From JACDDK01 sp038198445 (GTDB lineage: Bacteria; Actinomycetota; Rubrobacteria; Rubrobacterales; Rubrobacteraceae), in NCBI GenBank assembly GCA_038198445.1, contig JBBPZZ010000155.1, forward strand, positions 1-21,801: a stretch of 21,801 nucleotides of DNA, read 5' to 3'. A program made the position numbers and the translations under genes. Positions 7,166-15,496 of the stretch are shown in pieces (within the stretch, counting starts at the first letter, position 1; the number at the start of each line of letters is the position of its first letter). A model generated the notes under the pieces. It did no database searches and was not told the DNA's origin. It saw only the letters and a program-made list of their open reading frames with translations.

Positions 7166-8212
7166 TTACCAGTTAGTCGATGGATTGAAAATTGCTCGAA
7201 TGTAGCTGTATGCGTGGGCCGTCTGTAAAAACAGTTCATACGGCGCCTCGAATACGAGTATTGCCCTTAGTGCCGCTCTGATTACACCTCCTCTTTTGTA
7301 AACACTCGCCGCATGTTCCACGGCGAAGATGGTAGTTATCGCGGCCCACACCGGGTATAGATGGAAACTTCCCAGCGCTATGCCGTAGACCAGGGTTGCA
7401 AGGTAAGCGAATATAGCTACGATGCCAACGGCCCCCCAGATCAGACGTAGGGTGAGTTCGCGTGTGCCGGGAACGAACCCGTACTCCATAATCGTTCGCA
7501 CGGCCCCTTCTTTCCACCGGACACGTTGCCGCCATAGGTTGCGAACCGAACCCATTGTTTCAGTCGTAAGACTGCACGACGTAGGAGCTATTACCCGGTG
7601 GCCCAGACTCACGAGCCTAACGGATAGATCCAGGTCTTCCACCAGAGATGATGTCGTGTAAAGCATCCCGGAGGCCCGAGATTCACAAACACTTCTAGCA
7701 GCGTCCACCGTGAGGAGCATTGCCGTGCCGGTGAGGGTTAGGGCTTTACCGTGCAGTCTTGCAACGTCCCGCTCGTAACGCAGATACTCCTGCTGCTCGC
7801 AGAACGTCACGTAACGGCTCGCGAGGCCATCTCCGGGGCTGCCGTCCCGTCCCCGGAACACTCCACCAACCGCCGAATAGCCGGAGGCAATCTCCCGAGA
7901 CGCCTCCTCCACGAATGCGGGGGAGAGATAGGAGTCGGCATCCACGATTAACAAAGAGTCTTCGGCGTTCAGGTCTGCTTCGAGCATCCGGCAGGCCGAA
8001 TTCAAAGCGTGAGCCTTAGTATTGCCCCCGGAGACCTCCAACACTTCGGCGCTCATTCCAAGAGCTATACTCTTAGTCTTGTCGATGCAGTTGTGGGCGA
8101 CGACAACGATCCTATCTAGCCGCCTCGTTTGCGCCAGAAGGTGTCTAAGACACTCCGCTATAACGTCCTCCTCGTTGTGGGCCGGGACCATGCAGATTAT
8201 GCGCCCGCTCAT
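7166..8212 (-). CDS. Membrane glycosyltransferase, family GT2
   Basis: A processive-type inverting glycosyltransferase that would move a sugar from a nucleotide-sugar to an acceptor at the inner face of the membrane. The 348 residues carry the GT-A fold: PAHNEE (10-15), the metal-binding DAD (91-93), the catalytic VEDLD (191-195) and the acceptor motif QRVRW (229-233). These D, DxD, ED and QxxRW elements are those of cellulose synthase/hyaluronan synthase-like GT2 enzymes. Two or three membrane segments follow (about 255-280, 286-303 and 315-332). Its ATG overlaps the TGA of the upstream gene (ATGA), indicating coupled translation, and the LPDTG gene follows after 9 bases. It lies in the same direction behind the Rv3378c-like diterpene gene, so a lipid or terpenoid acceptor is possible but unproven. 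Class certain, substrate unknown. Confidence 0.88.
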   Translation of the reverse strand: MSGRIICMVPAHNEEDVIAECLRHLLAQTRRLDRIVVVAHNCIDKTKSIALGMSAEVLEVSGGNTKAHALNSACRMLEADLNAEDSLLIVDADSYLSPAFVEEASREIASGYSAVGGVFRGRDGSPGDGLASRYVTFCEQQEYLRYERDVARLHGKALTLTGTAMLLTVDAARSVCESRASGMLYTTSSLVEDLDLSVRLVSLGHRVIAPTSCSLTTETMGSVRNLWRQRVRWKEGAVRTIMEYGFVPGTRELTLRLIWGAVGIVAIFAYLATLVYGIALGSFHLYPVWAAITTIFAVEHAASVYKRGGVIRAALRAILVFEAPYELFLQTAHAYSYIRAIFNPSTNW

Positions 8213-8568
8213 AGGATACCGGCAATCATCATGTCCACGGCGCCGCGTGAGGGCGTTCTCTTCGCCAGCCTACCGTATCCGAACCGCGCTACCCTCCGGC
8301 GACCCTGGTAGAGCATGAACGTGCCCTCACGGTCCTTATGGACGGCGTACTGACCGGCGGCCCAACCGTCTCCGAAGTTCTCGTGGGTGGATACGACTTC
8401 CAGGCGCTCGCCGGACTCATCGCAGCTGTACAGCTTCAAGACTTTACGTAGATCAGGTAGAACAAGAATTCCTCCGCACGAATGTGACTGAAGATATCGA
8501 CTGTATTCTACCCTATCGCAAGGCACGCGCCGCTTGCAAAGAAACCGCAAGAACCTGTCAGGATACAA
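8209..8568 (-). CDS. Small protein of unknown function in the glycosyltransferase operon
   Basis: The frame ends with TGA overlapping the glycosyltransferase ATG by four bases, good evidence that at least its 3' part is translated. The start is unclear: TTG at 8568 has no ribosome site and the first 35 or so residues look unnatural, so the real start may lie nearer residue 40. The C-terminal 80 residues contain LKLYSCDESGERLEVVST, ENFGDGW and FMLYQGRRRVARFGYGRL. They vaguely resemble one or two blades of tachylectin-like propeller repeats (an FxxGW turn, then a strand LLFY...VGRL). That resemblance is weak and I assign no function. The ending AVDMMIAGIL has no membrane span. Confidence 0.5.
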   Translation of the reverse strand: MYPDRFLRFLCKRRVPCDRVEYSRYLQSHSCGGILVLPDLRKVLKLYSCDESGERLEVVSTHENFGDGWAAGQYAVHKDREGTFMLYQGRRRVARFGYGRLAKRTPSRGAVDMMIAGIL

Positions 8569-8707
8569 ACGGCCGGGAGGGGAGAACTATCGCGGCTTCG
8601 AGGCCGACACCCTAACCCTGAAGATGATGGCGGGAACCAAAACGGTCGCCACCATGCCGTCAGGCAGTAGGTCAAAGGTCGGAAGTATGGCCGGTCCTCC
8701 GGTTGTC
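8569..8707. other. Gap containing an unexplained coding-like fragment (-)
   Basis: Between the Rv3378c-like gene and the next gene of the operon. On the minus strand a frame out of phase with the upstream gene reads natural-looking protein for about 40 residues, with PTFDLLPDGMVATVLVPAI and then FRVRVSASKPR, ending at TAG near 8591. It has no credible start, so it may be a degraded gene end. The opposite strand is also open here (8534-8728) but I see no reason to prefer it. Confidence 0.25.
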
Positions 8708-9646
8708 CTAGAGATACTCGTTGGGTAGAAGCGGGTTCCAGATGCCGGTAAGGGGATCTACGCGACCGACCCCCAGCGTGGCCCCGGAGTAACGTTCTAC
8801 GTATCCGGCGAGCGCATCTTGCGCTTCGGCAGTCATCGTCTCGTAATCGGCTTCTGGCGTACGGCGGGTCACGAGATGGTCGTAGAGGATCTCGCGTAAC
8901 TGCCTCTCCGTCAGGTCCGGCGAAGGAGCCAGGGTGGCGTACAAGTCCTCATCGCCGGTCGCAAGTAGCGGAACGTCGAACAATGCTGGCTGGGCAAATC
9001 CCACGTACAGGCTCAGATCGGGGACGGCCAGCCCGTAGTAGGCTTCTATTAGCTCCGACCGGTTCGGTGGACGGCCCCGCTTCTTCGCGAACTCGACGCT
9101 CAAGCGGGCCAGTGTCGGGTAGGGCTCGTCGGCGAACAGACCTATAAGCAGCAGAGGCCCATCCCCGGACTCGGTGGCCGCGGTAAGATCCGCGCACGCG
9201 TCCAGCAGGGGACGGAACCCCGGCGTATCAAGCACTTCCTCATAGTCGCCGTAGAAACGAAGCCGCACCCCGGAGTCGAACATCTCTCGGTAGACTTCAT
9301 CGTCTGACAGTTGCAATAAGCCGCCGAGAACGTATCGCGTGTACGATGCTCCGCGCTGGAGCAGTTCAGCCCCGAACCCCGGCGCGGCCATCACCCTCAC
9401 CCCGTGGGCGAATACCAGGCGGTGCAACTCTGCCTGGCGGCGGATTATGCTCGTCATGTAGTCTGCGGTATCCGGATGCTTGCGCCGCTGTATGAGATAC
9501 CAGCGTCGCGTACCGTTAAAGGGCCACCCGATTACGACGGGCCGCTCGCGGGCAGCGATCCATCGCGCCACCTGCTCCGTAGACCAGCCGAGCCACTCCG
9601 ACAGTTGGGGGGCATATGCGAACCGTGCATCCAAGCTGCTCAACAC
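8708..9646 (-). CDS. Rv3378c-like diterpene synthase / diphosphate-transferring enzyme (cis-prenyltransferase fold)
   Basis: Closely patterned on M. tuberculosis Rv3378c, the enzyme that takes tuberculosinyl diphosphate to tuberculosinol or attaches it to adenosine. Matching blocks in order are WPFNGTRRWY (41-50), VRLRFYGDYEEVL (127-139), ELIEAYYG (198-205), LYVGFAQPALFDVPLL (213-228), LREILYDHLVTR (250-261), ADYETM (266-271) and LGVGRVDPLTGIW (291-303). The length (312) is like Rv3378c (about 296). The Asp of Rv3378c's FDGTRRW motif (D34), required for catalysis there, is Asn here (N44, codon AAC); both arginines (R47, R48) are kept. The GTG at 9646 touches an AGGAGG site; TTG at 9643 or 9634 are alternatives. 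It is divergent from the class II cyclase whose product it should use. Homology is strong; product and catalytic competence are open. Confidence 0.85.
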   Translation of the reverse strand: MLSSLDARFAYAPQLSEWLGWSTEQVARWIAARERPVVIGWPFNGTRRWYLIQRRKHPDTADYMTSIIRRQAELHRLVFAHGVRVMAAPGFGAELLQRGASYTRYVLGGLLQLSDDEVYREMFDSGVRLRFYGDYEEVLDTPGFRPLLDACADLTAATESGDGPLLLIGLFADEPYPTLARLSVEFAKKRGRPPNRSELIEAYYGLAVPDLSLYVGFAQPALFDVPLLATGDEDLYATLAPSPDLTERQLREILYDHLVTRRTPEADYETMTAEAQDALAGYVERYSGATLGVGRVDPLTGIWNPLLPNEYL

Positions 9647-9700
9647 CTCCTCGATAGATCTGGCGCGACCGTTCGCTTCGCAAGAACAGCGCTGATAGAC

Positions 9701-9729
9701 TTGACGTCAATCATGATACTCATTATATT
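9701..9729 (+). promoter_or_regulatory. Sigma70-type promoter for the diterpene cyclase, overlapped by a palindrome
   Basis: TTGACG (9701-9706), a 17-base spacer and TATATT (9724-9729) form a near-consensus housekeeping promoter pointing at the cyclase. Transcription would start near 9736, leaving a leader of about 160 bases before the GTG at 9897. TTGACGTCAA (9701-9710) is a perfect 10-base palindrome over the -35, a natural site for a dimeric regulator. On the other strand TATAAT (9727-9722) could serve the divergent Rv3378c-like gene, though no clear -35 goes with it. Both diterpene genes could thus be controlled from this 250-base region. Confidence 0.5.
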
Positions 9730-9896
9730 GTATAAATAACAACAATGATGCAAGCGAACCTATTTGTAACAGAATAGTCGCGCAGGGGGAGGGCACACCA
9801 GGGGTCGTGGGGAAAACTTTGCAGCGGGAATCTGAGGAAACGTCGTATTTGCCCGGCTCGTTCCGGTCGGTCTCGTCGTGATGGTAGTGGCCTAGC

Positions 9897-11429
9897 GTGC
9901 GTCTCGGTTCCTACTTGAACCTCGCGGTAGATGGGTTGTTGAGATCAGACCTTTCGCATCTCACGCGGTCCAGTGTCTACGACACGTCCTGGGCTGCCCG
10001 GCTCACCGACGAGGACGGAGGCCTGGCGTATCCTCATCTATTAGAGAACCTTATGGAACGCCAGCATCCCGATGGTAGTTGGGGCGGTCAGATCCCACAC
10101 ATACACGATCGGTTGCTGAGCACTCTGACTATCGTATTGCTGTTGGGCCGTTTCGGTTCCCGCCATCGTGACCGCGAGCGACGTTTGGCCGGAGAAAGAT
10201 ACGTCTGGCAGCATGCCGGCAAGCTCGATGAGGATGTTCAGCCCACGGCGGGGTTCGAGATGATCCTGCCCACCCTTCTCTCCGAGGGGCAGAAGCTGGG
10301 CCTGGATCTCCCTTACGTCCAACTACATCATTACAAGACGGAGCGCGATCGAAAGCTAGAGCTACTGCCGGCAAACGGGCTCTTCGAAAGAGAGACGACG
10401 GCGTTATTCTCTCTCGAAGCCTTCGCGGACGCTGTCGATCCGGAAGAGATCAGCGGCCTGCTTTCACGGAACGGGTCTGTGGTGGATTCCCCGTCGGCCA
10501 CCGCGTGGCTGTTGGGCCAGTTGCCAAACTGGCGCGCCCGCTTTCCACGGAGCGCCGCGTACCTGGAAGAGTCGATGCGTCGGACTTCCGGGGGACTACC
10601 GGTAGTGGACCCTTGCGGCATATTCATCCGGTCGTGGGTGATCTACTACCTGCACTGCGGAGCCCTGATCCCCGGTCATAAAGACGCGCTGCGACCTCAC
10701 TACGACTACCTCCTCAACCACTGGTCGCCCGGGGGCGTTGGCTCCTCCCCGTCCGCGCTTCCCGACTCCGACGACACCTCCACGGTACTTCTGGTGCTCC
10801 ACCGTGCCGGTTACGAAGTGGACGGGACGTGTCTGCTTGCGTACGAGCGGGAGGATCACTTCGCCGTCTTCGATCACGAGCGCCATCCGTCGATCAGCGC
10901 TAACCTTCACATCCTGGAGGCGCTCGAAACGCTCCCCGAGAGAGATCGCCCGCGGGTGCGCGACAAGATACTCTCCTACGTGCTCGACGCGCGCGAGCCC
11001 GACGGTTGCTACTGGGGAGACAAGTGGCACGCCTCCGTCTATTATCCGACCAGCCAGGTCCTTATAGCCTTACTGCCCCACGTTCCGGAGCAGATGGACG
11101 ATGTCCTGGACTGGCTCATCTCTGCCCAGCACGCGGAAGGGTCTTGGGGACAGTATGCGTCCACGGTAGAGGAGACAGGACTCGTCCTGCTCGCCCTGCT
11201 TCACTACTATCGTGCCGGTCGACCCGTGGCGCAGGAACCTCTACACCTCGCCGCCCGCTACCTGATGGCCAACGAGCGCCCGTTCAAGAACGACTACGCC
11301 GAGATGTGGACGGCGAAAGTCTTGTATGCCCCCACCTCCGTCATCCGCAGCATCGTGTTGTCCGCCCTGGGACTGTATCAGGCTACATTTGGGGAACCAG
11401 GGCAAGCTGTCGACCGGACAAACGCGTGA
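9897..11429 (+). CDS. Class II diterpene cyclase (Rv3377c/kolavenyl or halimadienyl diphosphate synthase type)
   Basis: Would cyclise geranylgeranyl diphosphate by protonation to a bicyclic diterpenyl diphosphate. The 510 residues match M. tuberculosis Rv3377c (about 501) from end to end: SSVYDTSWAARL (25-36), HDRLLSTL (70-77), AGFEMILPTLLSE (118-130), the proton-donating DSDDT (290-294, class II DxDD), HPSISANLHILEAL (330-343), GDKWHASVYYPT (374-385), VEETGLVLLAL (424-434) and WTAKVLYAPTSVI (471-483). QW-like repeats PDGSWG and AEGSWG mark the alpha-barrel domains. There is no DDxxD class I motif, so the diphosphate stays on, and a second enzyme is needed: the divergent Rv3378c-like gene. 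The GTG at 9897 lacks a clear ribosome site but follows an in-frame stop at 9885. No membrane segment is seen. The skeleton made cannot be told from sequence. Confidence 0.92.
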   Translation: MRLGSYLNLAVDGLLRSDLSHLTRSSVYDTSWAARLTDEDGGLAYPHLLENLMERQHPDGSWGGQIPHIHDRLLSTLTIVLLLGRFGSRHRDRERRLAGERYVWQHAGKLDEDVQPTAGFEMILPTLLSEGQKLGLDLPYVQLHHYKTERDRKLELLPANGLFERETTALFSLEAFADAVDPEEISGLLSRNGSVVDSPSATAWLLGQLPNWRARFPRSAAYLEESMRRTSGGLPVVDPCGIFIRSWVIYYLHCGALIPGHKDALRPHYDYLLNHWSPGGVGSSPSALPDSDDTSTVLLVLHRAGYEVDGTCLLAYEREDHFAVFDHERHPSISANLHILEALETLPERDRPRVRDKILSYVLDAREPDGCYWGDKWHASVYYPTSQVLIALLPHVPEQMDDVLDWLISAQHAEGSWGQYASTVEETGLVLLALLHYYRAGRPVAQEPLHLAARYLMANERPFKNDYAEMWTAKVLYAPTSVIRSIVLSALGLYQATFGEPGQAVDRTNA

Positions 11430-11638
11430 ACGGATAGAACGTATGGCACGAGAAGCGGCGACTTTAGGCGGCCGGCGCATTTTGTAGAGGAGTTCGATTC
11501 CTAAAGGTCTTGCGTGTTGTGTCCGATAACCTTTGTAGAGATGTTTGCGAAAAGCAAAGACAATTATGCAAAAAGGGGGAGCGCGGCGACGGAGGCTATA
11601 TGTTGCCTAAGATCCAGGTACGGTGAGGTAGACACGAG

Positions 11639-13510
11639 ATGAAACCCGACGTTGACATCCAGGACCAGGCCGTTCGAGGCAAGGCTCGTGTCCTGGCCGT
11701 CGTTATCCTCGCAATAGCGGCCACCGCGCTTGTACTATCCATCGTGAATCTCTTGCAAGGTCAATACGAGTACAATCTGTCGAACGCCGTTTTTCTGGCT
11801 TTCGTCTCGGGATTGTTCGTGATCAACTGGATGGGGTACACGAGGGTAGCCTGCGTGCTGACCGTGGCCGTCATAGTCGTAGCATCGACGGTTTTTCTGA
11901 GTGAAGAGGTCCTGGCAAGCACCTTTATCATAATGTGCATACCGGTCTTCATATCGAGCTTCCTGCTCGTCCCCTGGGGTGGAATCCTCGTCTTTGTTGT
12001 GGTGGTCGGCGTCCTGGTCATCGATGGCTCCACCGTAAACCTGCTATCTCTGTTTACTTTCGCGGCCGTAACCACAATCGTCTACCTGCTCGCAAGAAGT
12101 CTCGATCGTGCCTACCTCCAGAGCAACCATAGGGCATTTCACAATGCCCTCACGGGCCTGCCGAACCGCGCTCTGTTCCTCGATCGTCTTCAAAAAGCTC
12201 TGGATCGCTCGCCCAGGGATCAGAGACTTCTTGCGGTGCTATTCATGGACCTGGACAACTTCAAGGTCGTAAACGACGTTCTGGGCCACGAAGCGGGGGA
12301 CGAGTTGTTGATCACGGTGGCGCGACGCATCCAGGCCTGCCTGAGACCTAAAGATACCGCGGCGCGTCTTGGCGGGGACGAGTTTACAGTCCTGCTCGAT
12401 GGCGTGACCGATGTTGGCGAGGCCATCCGCGTCGCCAGGCGAATCATAGAAACGTTGGGAACGCCCATCAAGCTCGGAAGCCGTCAAATTTTCGTTGGTA
12501 CGAGCGTGGGCATCTCGCTGAGCGAGGATGCGGACCGCGAGTCGAACCTCCTGCTACGCAACGCCGACGTGGCGTTGTACAAGGCCAAGAAGAAGGGCAA
12601 GGCGTGTTGCGAGGTGTTCAACCCGGACATGTATAACGAAGTGCTGCGGCGCCTGGAGCTTGAGAACGACCTCAGGCGGGCCATTGAGGGCGAAGAGCTC
12701 AGGATTTATTACCAGCCAAAGGTGTTGCTGAAAAGCGGCACGATCGTCGGAATGGAAGCCCTGGTGCGCTGGGAGCATCCAGAGCGCGGGTTGATCCTTC
12801 CCGGGGAGTTCATCCCGCTCGCCGAGGAAACAGGACTGATAGTTCCGCTGGGACTCTGGATGCTCCAAGAAACCTGCCGCCAGGCCCGCGAGTGGCAGTT
12901 GCGGTATCCTGCCGCTTCGTCCCTGGTAACGAGCGTAAACCTTTCCGTAAAGCAGTTTCAAGAGCCTATCCTGGCCCAAAAGCTCGCGGAGATCCTGCGA
13001 GAGGCCGGCCTGAACCCGCGCTGCCTTCAGTTGGAGATCACGGAGAGCGTGGTGGCGGAAGACGTTCGGTATGCCGTCGGACTGCTGTTGGAACTGAAAG
13101 AGTTGGGTGTGCAGCTTGCCCTCGATGATTTCGGAACGGGTTACTCTTCGCTCGCCTCCCTGCGACGATTCCCTCTGGACGCTCTAAAGATAGACAAGAT
13201 GTTCGTCGATGGGCTTGGAAAGAGCTCCGAAGACACGGCTATCGTGCAGCTCGTTATAGATCTTGCGCACGCGGTTGGCATGAATGCAGTCGCGGAGGGC
13301 GTGAGGACGGTCGAGCAACTGCACCAGCTAAGAAAGATGGGGTGCGATCAGGCCCAGGGCTACTATTTCTTCGAGCCGCTCGGGGGTCAGGCGGCCGAGG
13401 CGTTGCTTGCCGATCCTCTGCGCTGGCTGCTCGACCCTCGCGCGACGGAGCAACCCCGCGGCTCGGGCATACCCTTTGAAGGGCGGCGATATTTCGACTC
13501 GAAGTCCTAG
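11639..13510 (+). CDS. Membrane GGDEF-EAL cyclic-di-GMP protein
   Basis: A bifunctional-type cyclic-di-GMP enzyme of 623 residues. Residues 17-155 form about six membrane segments, including IPVFISSFLLVPWGGI (101-116), related to the N-terminus of the hybrid kinase at 15814. The GGDEF domain (about 165-325) has FMDLDNFKVVND (202-213) and an intact GGDEF (245-249). The inhibitory site RPKD (236-239) sits exactly five residues upstream, so product feedback is expected. The EAL domain (about 345-595) keeps EAL (373-375), N434, E469 in ITES, DDFGTGYSSL (496-505), K518 and K520 in LKIDKMF, AEGV (552-555) and QGYYF, the catalytic set. Both activities look possible; which dominates is unknown. The ATG at 11639 has GGTGAGG about 11 bases upstream, a modest site. 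It is followed by 201 bases without a gene before the exporter. Confidence 0.93.
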   Translation: MKPDVDIQDQAVRGKARVLAVVILAIAATALVLSIVNLLQGQYEYNLSNAVFLAFVSGLFVINWMGYTRVACVLTVAVIVVASTVFLSEEVLASTFIIMCIPVFISSFLLVPWGGILVFVVVVGVLVIDGSTVNLLSLFTFAAVTTIVYLLARSLDRAYLQSNHRAFHNALTGLPNRALFLDRLQKALDRSPRDQRLLAVLFMDLDNFKVVNDVLGHEAGDELLITVARRIQACLRPKDTAARLGGDEFTVLLDGVTDVGEAIRVARRIIETLGTPIKLGSRQIFVGTSVGISLSEDADRESNLLLRNADVALYKAKKKGKACCEVFNPDMYNEVLRRLELENDLRRAIEGEELRIYYQPKVLLKSGTIVGMEALVRWEHPERGLILPGEFIPLAEETGLIVPLGLWMLQETCRQAREWQLRYPAASSLVTSVNLSVKQFQEPILAQKLAEILREAGLNPRCLQLEITESVVAEDVRYAVGLLLELKELGVQLALDDFGTGYSSLASLRRFPLDALKIDKMFVDGLGKSSEDTAIVQLVIDLAHAVGMNAVAEGVRTVEQLHQLRKMGCDQAQGYYFFEPLGGQAAEALLADPLRWLLDPRATEQPRGSGIPFEGRRYFDSKS

Positions 13511-13711
13511 CTCGGCCAGCGGGACGTATCCTGGTCTTTGCGGGGCTTGTGGAAGGCACGCGACAGGTATCGGCCAGGCTGGTGGACTCCGCCTGGCAGA
13601 GCGGTTTGAGCCGGGCAAGAGCGGGAGACGGGACGCCCGCGTTCCCTGGGCCATTCTGGACTATGCGCGCCGTTTCCACGGGGCCAGAGCAACGCTAGCA
13701 TCACCCGCCCT

Positions 13712-14989
13712 ATGACACGCCCCGCTGCGGGATCCAACCCTGCGAAAGCTCCCGACAGGGGAGGATTCAGCACGGATTTCTGGAGATTCTTGTTCGGGCA
13801 AACCGTCTCGAATGTCGGCAGCTCCTTCACCATCTTCGTGCTGCCCCTCCTGGTATACAAGCTGACCGGTTCGGCCCTCAACCTGGCCCTCGTCACCGCG
13901 GCCGAATACGTCCCTTACCTACTTTTTGGTCTTATTATCGGCGCCTGGGTGGACCGGGTTGACCGCAAGCGGTTAATGATCTGGACCGACCTCGCCCAGG
14001 CGCTGGTTATCTCTTCCGTTCCACTGCTTGCAGCCATAGGTCTGCTACCAGTCTGGTGGATATACGCGGTGGGATTCGCGAGCTCGACGCTGTGGATCTG
14101 CTTCAACGCCGCAGAGTTTGCCGCCATCCCCGGCCTGGTGAAAAAAGAGGATCTGGCAGCGGCGAATGGACGCCTGCAGGCCAGCTACGCGGGGGCGACG
14201 GTGGTGGGCCCACTGCTGGCTGGCTCGGTTATAGCGTTGGTCCCTATCTACGCGGTTCTGATTATCGATGGTCTGTCGTTCCTGCTTTCCGCGCTCTCGT
14301 TGAGAACCATAAAATCCAGCTTCAACGCTGCCAGCGCAGGACAAACGGGGCCCGCGAGCCTCCGCCGCGACATCGCCAGGGGAGTGAACTACGTGCTGGG
14401 CCATCCGGTCCTGCGCAATACCTGCTTCGTGATGGCGCTCATCAACTGCGTGGGATTCACCATCTACGCCCAGTTGGTGTTCTTCGCCAAGGAGCAGTTA
14501 GAAGCCAGCGACACCCAGGTGGGCATACTCTATGCGGCAGGGAGCGGCGGGATGATCGCACTGGCCCTGGTGGCCAAACCGCTGCGCGAGCTTCTCTCCT
14601 TCGGCAAAATGTTGCTCGGCACGCTGATGCTCGGTGGAGTCCTCATCGTGGCTCTGGCCTCGACACACCAGTACTGGGTCGGAATGTTACTGTGGGCATC
14701 CATATGGGGACTCGTGGTGCTTTTCGACATAAATAGCAACAGCCTCCTGCAAACGATCGTTCCAGATCACATGCTGGGCCGTGTTCAGAGCGTCGTCTCG
14801 GTGCTCTCCTGGTCGGCCATCCCTCTGGGCACCGTCGTCGGCGGCGTGGCCATCCAGCAGACTGGGAGCGTGGCCCTGGTGTACGGAGCAATAGGAGTAA
14901 CTATTTTCCTCACCGCTTGCGCTTTCTCGTTCACGGCCCTGGGCAACGCCGAGCATTACCTGAGCCGGGAGAAGCCGCCGGAACCGTGA
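13712..14989 (+). CDS. MFS efflux transporter (MFS_3/DHA3-like)
   Basis: A 425-residue major facilitator with eleven to twelve hydrophobic segments, in the inner membrane, likely exporting a drug, siderophore or metabolite by proton antiport. The N-terminal pattern FWRFLFGQTVSNVGSSFT (23-40), LLVYKLTGSALNLAL (46-60), motif A GAWVDRVDRKRLM (77-89) and LAAANGRLQAS (148-158) is typical of the EntS/macrolide-efflux (DHA3) group. The central cytoplasmic loop lies around residues 198-220. The ATG at 13712 lacks an obvious ribosome site, but no earlier in-frame start exists. It follows the GGDEF-EAL gene in the same direction and converges with the small secreted protein. Export of the diterpene product of the nearby locus is possible but rests only on proximity. 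Confidence 0.88.
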   Translation: MTRPAAGSNPAKAPDRGGFSTDFWRFLFGQTVSNVGSSFTIFVLPLLVYKLTGSALNLALVTAAEYVPYLLFGLIIGAWVDRVDRKRLMIWTDLAQALVISSVPLLAAIGLLPVWWIYAVGFASSTLWICFNAAEFAAIPGLVKKEDLAAANGRLQASYAGATVVGPLLAGSVIALVPIYAVLIIDGLSFLLSALSLRTIKSSFNAASAGQTGPASLRRDIARGVNYVLGHPVLRNTCFVMALINCVGFTIYAQLVFFAKEQLEASDTQVGILYAAGSGGMIALALVAKPLRELLSFGKMLLGTLMLGGVLIVALASTHQYWVGMLLWASIWGLVVLFDINSNSLLQTIVPDHMLGRVQSVVSVLSWSAIPLGTVVGGVAIQQTGSVALVYGAIGVTIFLTACAFSFTALGNAEHYLSREKPPEP

Positions 14990-15103
14990 AGATTGGCCTT
15001 CAGGCGCAAGAGGTAGAGTGAATTTAGAGATCAAACCCTCGCCGGGAAAGCCAACTTTAAAAAGGGCCTCCGAAGATTGTCGGGCTGGATGCTCCTCAAG
15101 TAC

Positions 15104-15496
15104 TCAGTGTTTACCCCGGGGGGTGACGAAGCCCTGGAAATCGAAGACCGCCGTAACAATCCCGAGGCCCTGAAGCTCGGTCGTGGTCTGGCCGGTGCAG
15201 CTTATCAGATCCCTCTGCACGCCATTCTTGTTACCCTGGTTGAACTCGTCGCCTCCTATCAAAGACCCGGTTGGGTCGAAGTAGGTGACAGTGAATCTCT
15301 TGATTACAATGTTTTCGTTGCTCCCACGTATCTGCCCTACCTTGCTCATGCCGTTGATAACGAACGTGAAGCTCTGGCCATTATCGCATGATGCCGGCAC
15401 CAGGATCTGGTTTTTGTGGGGCTCGGCGGTTGCTATCCCGGTCCAGCAGGCCAACAGCATCGTGGCAAATAGTGTAAGAAGCACAACTCGTCTCAT
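15104..15496 (-). CDS. Small secreted or lipid-anchored protein of unknown function
   Basis: A 130-residue exported protein. The N-terminus is a Sec signal: basic MRRV, hydrophobic core to about residue 20, and a likely cut at ATA-EP (22-26). LLAC at 14-17 could instead serve as a loose lipobox, making it a lipoprotein. The mature part is beta-rich with two cysteines, C37 and C100, which could form a disulfide. It contains FTFVINGMSKVGQI, RFTVTYFDPTGSLIGG and IVTAVFDFQGF. The ATG at 15496 follows AAAGGA at good spacing. I know no family function; the general look is of conserved secreted proteins in soil actinobacteria. It converges with the MFS gene and is divergent from the hybrid kinase. 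Confidence 0.75.
   Translation of the reverse strand: MRRVVLLTLFATMLLACWTGIATAEPHKNQILVPASCDNGQSFTFVINGMSKVGQIRGSNENIVIKRFTVTYFDPTGSLIGGDEFNQGNKNGVQRDLISCTGQTTTELQGLGIVTAVFDFQGFVTPRGKH

Noticed and set aside
9736..9896. Possible cobalamin or c-di-GMP riboswitch in the cyclase leader
   Set aside because: GGGCACACC only loosely recalls the conserved GGGCAAACC core, and the other conserved elements are missing.
11493..11509. GAGTTCGATTCCT, resembling a tRNA T-arm, after the diterpene cyclase
   Set aside because: The flanking bases do not form the 5-bp T stem and no anticodon or acceptor arms are present, so it is not a tRNA or a clear attachment site.
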